From assembly GCF_002892835.1 (NCBI RefSeq), contig NZ_PJMB01000002.1, forward strand, positions 1 to 64,000: a stretch of 64,000 nucleotides of DNA. The letters are read 5' to 3'. The stretch's first letter is position 1. Every line of letters starts with the position of its first letter. A program made the position numbers and the translations under genes. The notes beneath the pieces are model-generated. The model was not told where the DNA came from. It saw nothing but the letters and a program-made list of their open reading frames with translations, and made no database searches. Source of the DNA: Arthrobacter sp. AFG7.2 (GTDB taxonomy: Bacteria; Actinomycetota; Actinomycetes; Actinomycetales; Micrococcaceae). Positions 59,362-64,000 of this stretch are shown piece after piece.

Positions 59362-59512
59362 CCGGGTAGTTTCCCTACAAACCACTCTGGCAGGGCCGGA
59401 ACTGAGGCGGCCCACCTTGGAAAGGAGAGTCTACGGCCCAATTGCACGCCGTAACCGGTCCGCTCGGCTGGCTCGGCTACAATCGCACAGATGGCGACTT
59501 CCGGCAGCGCCT

Positions 59513-62500
59513 TCATTGAGCCACCGCCGCAGCCGTCGCAAACACATCAGCAGGCATCGGCCTGTGCAGCTTCCAGGTGATCGCGATGGGCTTCTCCCCG
59601 GAATGCTGCACGTAGTCCACTTGACCCAGGCAGGTGTACGGAACTGTCAGCCCCGTCTCGTCGTCGGCTGTGTTCCTCGTGAAGATCAGAACCTTCGAGC
59701 CGTGGGAGGCCCGGTCAAGGTAGCGGCGTCCGGTCGGGCTGCTCGGCGAGGTAGCGTTCTGTGACTCCCAGTGGAACAGCTCAGGACTGATGGCGTAGTC
59801 CTTGTACATTGTGGTCGCTGAATGCTTCTTGTCGTCCTTGTTCAGGGTGACAAAGAAGGCATCTGTGGAAGTTGCCGGGCACCATGCAACGCCCTCGCGG
59901 TGCTGCACGTTCTTGCCCTGTTCCAGCGAGCCGTACTGCAGCGCCGCGAGAACCTCCTCGCGCCGATAGGTGGCATGAGACAAAAGCGGGATGTGCTGCA
60001 GTCCCGCCCCGAGGCTCTTGGCCGCGTGCTTGGACGCTGCAACGGACAGCTTGACGATCTGCTGAATCTCGCGGCACACGAACTGGTAGCCGCGCAGGTA
60101 GTCCAGTCCGTCGTCGTACGCTCTGAATCCGCCACCGTCATCCCACAGCGTGTAAAACAGCATGCGCGCAAAAGCCTGCTCCCGCAAGCCAAGCTCGGCA
60201 TAACGAGGCGCGTCGGGAGCAACCAGCATGGAATAGGCAGCGGCGCGTTCCGGATCGTCCACGTGAATCAGCGCGGCCATGCGGCCCAGCAGCTTCTTTT
60301 CCTCCGCGTCCGACAGCTCCTCAATTTTCCCACGAAGCACGGTCTCCAGGGGCGAGAACCCCTCGGTCAACCCTGCCTGCCGGAGGTAGCCGGTCCACGA
60401 GTCCCTGGTGGAACGGTAGATCGTCTTCACCTCGTTCCCCGACCGCTCCAGATAGGCCTCCAGCTCGGTCTCGGCGTATGAGGCAATGTCCCGGACCAGC
60501 TGTGCACGGTTGAACCGGAGCTGTGCCTTGATGTTGTCCAGCACCACCTGCTGCGCCACCCGGTCCAGCACGATCTGGGAACCGGACGGCAGGTACGGGA
60601 ACTCGTCTTCGACAGCCTCCTCCAGCTTCTTGCGCCCGTAACCTGTCAGTGCCCGGTACCGCAGGTCAAAACGGAACTCACGGCGCTGCTGGCCGATGAA
60701 GTCCAGGACCGTCAGTACCGCTTTGCCCTCCGCACGGCGCAGCCCGCGTCCCAGCTGCTGGAGGAAGACCGTGGCGCTCTGCGTGGGCCGGAGCAGCAGG
60801 ATGGTGTCCACCTGCGGCAGATCCAGTCCTTCGTTGAAAAGGTCGACGGCGAAGATGCAGTTGATCTCCCGCTGCCCCAGGCGCCTGAGGGTTTCCTCGC
60901 GGTCAGCATTGTCAGTGGTGCCGTCGACTGCGACAGACGAAATGCCGGCCCGGTTGAACACCTCGGCCATGTAGCGGGCGTGCTGCACGGAGACGCAGAA
61001 GCCAATGGCCCGCATCTGGTCGGTGCTGGTGACCTTGTCCCTGAGTTCGCGGATGACCTTGGCGGCCCGGGCGTCGTTTCCCGTGTAAAGGGCGCTCAGT
61101 TGGGTGGCGTCGTAGTTGCCGCGCTTCCACTCCAACTGGCTGAGGTCGACGTCGTCCGAGACGCCGAAGTAGTGGAACGGCACCAGCAGATCGGCGTCCA
61201 GCGCGTCCCAGAGCCTGAGCTCGCTGGCAGTGCGGCCGTTGAAGAACTGCTTGGCGACGTCGACTCCGTCGCCGCGTTCCGGAGTAGCGGTGAGTCCAAG
61301 GAGCTGCTGCGGTTGGAGGTGGTCCAGCAGGCGGCGGTAGGTGGGCGCCATGGCGTGATGGAATTCATCTATGACCACGACGTCGAAGAAGTCGGGTTCC
61401 AGCTGTTCTATGCCGAGGGAGGAGAGCGACTGGACGGACGCGAAAATGTGCTTCCACTCTTGCGGCTTGTGGTCCCCCACGTAGAGTTCACCGAAGGCGC
61501 CATCCTGAATGACATCGCGGTAGGTGCGCATGGCCTGTTTCAGAATCTCCTGCCGATGAGCGACAAAGAGCAGCTTTAGATCCCGGCCCGCAGCCTCGGA
61601 AAGGCGTTTGTAATCGAGGGCCGCGATGACTGTCTTTCCGGTGCCGGTGGCAGCGACCAGGAGGTTGTGGTTGTAACCCTTGAGCCGTTCGGCCTCGAGT
61701 TCCTCCAGCATCTCCTCCTGGTGAAGGAACGGCTGCACCTCTAAACCGGTGGCCGCATCCGCGGCCGTGGTGCGTCGGCCGCCGTTGCGTTCCAGCGCAT
61801 CGTCCAGCTTTTCGCCGTCGCGCTCCGGATCGTAGCTCTGGAAGGCCTGCTGCTTCCAGTAGCTGTCGAAGGTGACCCCGAACTTATGTAGGAGCGCCGG
61901 AGTTGCGACAGAACTGAGCCGGACGTTCCATTCCAAACCATCCAGAAGTGCCGCCTGGCTCAGATTGGAGCTGCCAACGTATGCGGTGTCGAAACCGGAG
62001 TTGCGGCGGAACAGCCAGGCTTTGGCGTGCAGCCTTGTTGCCTGGGTTTCATAGCTGATCTTCACCTCGGCTCCGTACCTGGTGACGAGCTCGTCAATGG
62101 CGCGGCGTTCGGTGGCGCCCATGTAGGTGGTGGTGATGACTCGAAGCTTGGCGCCACGTTCTTTGAGCTGCTCAAGGGCTGGCTGCAGGAGCCGCAGACC
62201 GGTCCACCTAATGAAGGCGCAGAGAAGATCAACTGTGTTGGCCGACTCCATCTCAGCTCGAAGCTCGGCGGCCAGGTTGGGCTCGTCCTTGCTGTTGGTA
62301 AGAAGTGCTGAGTCGCTGAGCTTAGTTATGGGGCGACGGAGTCGTCTGCGCTTGAGCGCGTCCCGGCGGTAGAGGGACTGGAGTTGCGTAGGTCCGGGAG
62401 CAATGCAATCTTTGCTGCTCAGTTGCTGAAGAAGTTGATTAGCAAGGCTAACCCTATCTTCAGGCCTGACTGCGGCAAGAGCATCCCTCACGGCGGCTGC

Positions 62501-62668
62501 AACGTAACGAGAGAGGACATCGGGGGTATCTTCGTCGGCTATGTCCACAAGGATCGGCTGCAATGCCGACGCGTCATTGAGGACAGCACCTAACGCCTCG
62601 GTGTTAAGAAGTTCGTACAAGCCCTCCTGAAGTCCACCAGCCACGCCTACACCAATGATATTAGTCAC
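59513..62668 (-). CDS. PLD-like / SF2 DEAH helicase / DUF3427 fusion
   Basis: 1051 residues. The N-terminal third holds a PLD-type domain with HAK (214-216) in RLHAKAWLF and GSSN (232-235) in YVGSSNLSQAA. The SF2 helicase follows: Walker A ATGTGKT (340-346), DEFHH (434-438), TATPER (460-465), and motif VI in FLQQLGRGLRR. The C-terminal about 350 residues are the DUF3427 region (e.g. RYLDRASHGSKVLIFTRN near the end). DUF3427 helicases occur in bacterial genome islands and are suspected to act on foreign or damaged DNA. GTG start 6 nt behind TAGCCT. More GC-rich than its neighbours. Confidence 0.88.
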   Translation of the reverse strand: MTNIIGVGVAGGLQEGLYELLNTEALGAVLNDASALQPILVDIADEDTPDVLSRYVAAAVRDALAAVRPEDRVSLANQLLQQLSSKDCIAPGPTQLQSLYRRDALKRRRLRRPITKLSDSALLTNSKDEPNLAAELRAEMESANTVDLLCAFIRWTGLRLLQPALEQLKERGAKLRVITTTYMGATERRAIDELVTRYGAEVKISYETQATRLHAKAWLFRRNSGFDTAYVGSSNLSQAALLDGLEWNVRLSSVATPALLHKFGVTFDSYWKQQAFQSYDPERDGEKLDDALERNGGRRTTAADAATGLEVQPFLHQEEMLEELEAERLKGYNHNLLVAATGTGKTVIAALDYKRLSEAAGRDLKLLFVAHRQEILKQAMRTYRDVIQDGAFGELYVGDHKPQEWKHIFASVQSLSSLGIEQLEPDFFDVVVIDEFHHAMAPTYRRLLDHLQPQQLLGLTATPERGDGVDVAKQFFNGRTASELRLWDALDADLLVPFHYFGVSDDVDLSQLEWKRGNYDATQLSALYTGNDARAAKVIRELRDKVTSTDQMRAIGFCVSVQHARYMAEVFNRAGISSVAVDGTTDNADREETLRRLGQREINCIFAVDLFNEGLDLPQVDTILLLRPTQSATVFLQQLGRGLRRAEGKAVLTVLDFIGQQRREFRFDLRYRALTGYGRKKLEEAVEDEFPYLPSGSQIVLDRVAQQVVLDNIKAQLRFNRAQLVRDIASYAETELEAYLERSGNEVKTIYRSTRDSWTGYLRQAGLTEGFSPLETVLRGKIEELSDAEEKKLLGRMAALIHVDDPERAAAYSMLVAPDAPRYAELGLREQAFARMLFYTLWDDGGGFRAYDDGLDYLRGYQFVCREIQQIVKLSVAASKHAAKSLGAGLQHIPLLSHATYRREEVLAALQYGSLEQGKNVQHREGVAWCPATSTDAFFVTLNKDDKKHSATTMYKDYAISPELFHWESQNATSPSSPTGRRYLDRASHGSKVLIFTRNTADDETGLTVPYTCLGQVDYVQHSGEKPIAITWKLHRPMPADVFATAAAVAQ

Positions 62669-63025
62669 TGCGTAAGGCTAACCGTTCCCAATTTGAAGAT
62701 TAGGATTCGCGACGCCATCCTTTACCGCTTGCATACACCGCAACCGCCCGTGTCGCCTTTCTGATTATGTTGCTTCGATCTGAACACCCCGCCGATTCGG
62801 AATAGGACGAGCACCCTGATGTCAGCAGATCAAAGAACGTGAAATTGGCTTACGCTCCGATACTTTCAAAGATCCGGTTTGTAGCATGCCAGCCAATCGA
62901 CAACTGGCAATTAGAAGCAACGAACGCCGAAACGCAGTCCGACATCCAACCTTCATTGCTTCTTCCAGCGACATTAGATCAAGCACGACGCTCACCTAAA
63001 CCACAGCGACCTGAACAGCTAAGCT
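62669..63025. other. 357-bp region between HIT and helicase genes
   Basis: Apart from the helicase -10 at 62675-62680 I see no gene, hairpin or repeat. The region is clearly A+T-richer than the helicase gene. A plus-strand frame at 62839-63273 overlaps the HIT gene and shows no protein-like features. Confidence 0.4.
62675..62680 (-). promoter_or_regulatory. -10 box of a leaderless promoter (helicase)
   Basis: TAGCCT, 6 nt, GTG at 62668. Confidence 0.5.
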
Positions 63026-63535
63026 TTAGCCGTTCAAATCGAATAACGGATCAGAAAGAACCAACTCATCCAACTTTGACGTACGAGTGTCTAGACGTTG
63101 GAGTTCCTGGAATATGCGCATTTTTATACGGTCGCGCAAATCCGCCGGCAACTTCTGCTTTGTTCGCTGATCGTTCCAGGGGGAGCAATCCGGGAACATC
63201 TCCCGATCCGAGAATCGAGGAATTAGATGCGCGTGAACATGCGGATCTCTATTACCGAGAATGGAAACGTTGACTCGGTCGGCCCCCGTAGCCTCTCTAA
63301 TGGCTTGCATCGCGATCTGAATATCCCGCATGAAGCCCAACATTGTGTCCATGGGCATGGTCTCAATCGTGACCCTATGTTCATTCAGAGCCAGTATGGA
63401 TCGTCCGGGGAATCTGTCGTCATCATAGAGGCCAAGACGGGAGTGTTGCGACTGTGCGATTGGCTCCCAAAGTTCGAATCCGCATTTGCACGGAACATCT
63501 TGAAGTAGTGGAGTTCTCAGTGACACTGTCTTCAT
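63026..63535 (-). CDS. HIT-family (histidine triad) protein
   Basis: 169 residues. The triad HVHAHLIPR (His 99, 101, 103) is intact; a CKC motif near residue 16 and an upstream FPGRSILALNEHRVTIETM strand fit the HIT hydrolase fold. HIT proteins hydrolyse or transfer nucleotides (AMP-amino or dinucleotide substrates). The ATG overlaps the stop of the upstream gene by ATGA, so it is coupled to the unrecognised gene at the right edge. Its link with the helicase 357 bp downstream is suggested only by shared strand and position. Confidence 0.83.
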   Translation of the reverse strand: MKTVSLRTPLLQDVPCKCGFELWEPIAQSQHSRLGLYDDDRFPGRSILALNEHRVTIETMPMDTMLGFMRDIQIAMQAIREATGADRVNVSILGNRDPHVHAHLIPRFSDREMFPDCSPWNDQRTKQKLPADLRDRIKMRIFQELQRLDTRTSKLDELVLSDPLFDLNG

Positions 63536-64000
63536 GACAACATGTACTCCTTCGTAAAGTGAATCATATTCTTTGAAGTCAGAACATCGCTTATGTCCTG
63601 ATGCAACTGCTTTCCGCGTTTTCGCATGTCTCCGAAATTTGCAGATTCTTTAGGATCAGGCTCCTTGCATTCAATTTCTACTGATTTCCGCCAGGCTTGA
63701 TCACCAGACCGTTCTATGAAGTAGTCCAGAGTTTCTACTATTCTTTGCACCTTTTCGCGACCGCCGTCTGCATCCATATCGACGTAATTGAGGAGGCGAA
63801 TCAAGCGAAGAACTGCAGGTTCCTTGAACGCGCGAAGTAGAAACTCGAGCTCATCCGGGTTACCTTCGTGAGATAGGAGATACAAGGGAGCAATAGAAGA
63901 TATGAAGCATAGCTTGCGCGAGATAAGCAACTTCAAGTATCGAAGCGAATAGGGAACGCCCGATATGTTTCCCCTTGACTGCTTAGCATGGTAATCAACC
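63532..64000 (-). CDS. Unrecognised protein, 5' end outside window
   Basis: The frame stays open through base 64000, so the gene starts to the right of the window; at least 155 codons are visible. The part seen is hydrophilic with helical, Leu-rich stretches (KLLISRKLCFISSIAPLYLL, DELEFLLRAFKEPAVLRLIRLLNYVD) and a charged C-terminus (KRGKQLHQDISDVLTSKNMIHFTKEYMLS). A TTG at 63936 could also start a shorter form, but no ribosome site supports it. No motif recognised. Translationally coupled to the HIT gene. Confidence 0.6.
   Translation of the reverse strand, partial: VDYHAKQSRGNISGVPYSLRYLKLLISRKLCFISSIAPLYLLSHEGNPDELEFLLRAFKEPAVLRLIRLLNYVDMDADGGREKVQRIVETLDYFIERSGDQAWRKSVEIECKEPDPKESANFGDMRKRGKQLHQDISDVLTSKNMIHFTKEYMLS

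Noticed and set aside
62839..63273. 144-codon plus-strand frame
   Set aside because: Overlaps the HIT gene on the other strand, no motif, no ribosome site.

Overview
The window is high-GC DNA with actinobacterial signal sequences, start codons (many GTG/TTG) and gene content. A menaquinone cluster, an MscR/Rv2466c-like DsbA protein, Excalibur and DUF4229 proteins, and IniA/DynA-type paired GTPases all point to a soil Micrococcaceae bacterium, most like Arthrobacter/Pseudarthrobacter. That assignment is inferred from gene style; no rRNA or tRNA gene was seen. Many starts follow a TANNNT -10 box by only 6-7 nt, the classic actinobacterial leaderless arrangement, and I used this to choose several starts.

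Layout, left half. 1-2935: two overlapping dynamin-like GTPases, the first cut by the left edge. 2971-3737: two small membrane proteins transcribed divergently. 3755-6845 (minus): menaquinone genes menB-menE-menA. 6868-7308: a VOC-fold protein. 7484-12441: sugar ABC importer operon (lipoprotein, two permeases) ending in a large lyase-like protein. 12438-13199: CPBP protease. 13255-15850: Mn/Zn-type ABC importer. 16041-17789: ABC-F protein preceded by a possible attenuator leader. 18000-19460: amino acid permease. 19627-20571: AbiEi/DUF559-like protein. 20678-22199: a complete IS3-family element. 22320-25450: two convergent IclR-type regulators and a second amino acid permease. 25957-29053: Excalibur lipoprotein, SDR, TfoX-like protein, GAF protein. 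29167-32084: gluconate module (permease, kinase, divergent GntR-type regulator with two palindromic operators).

Layout, right half. 32147-38132: small exported protein, cold-shock protein, gamma-glutamyltransferase, subtilisin, PhoD phosphatase. 38464-40272: a second subtilisin carrying four nearly identical 50-residue FG-GAP/VCBS repeats. 40372-47177: metallophosphoesterase, SAM methyltransferase, butanediol-dehydrogenase-like enzyme, flavin monooxygenase and its divergent GAF regulator. 47306-54146: mixed accessory genes including two paralogous membrane-anchored HNH proteins, a parallel beta-helix protein, a second VOC protein, SRPBCC and DsbA-like proteins.

54392-64000: a visibly less GC-rich segment that looks like an acquired DNA-processing/defence island. 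It holds a PLD-type (HKD) nuclease candidate in one operon with two DNA methyltransferases, a divergent second HKD protein, a 1051-residue PLD-SF2 helicase-DUF3427 protein, a HIT protein, and an unrecognised gene running off the right edge. The PLD nuclease plus two SPPY methyltransferases resembles a BfiI/NgoFVII-type restriction-modification system (inference). The second HKD protein and the helicase may be a separate, less well described system.
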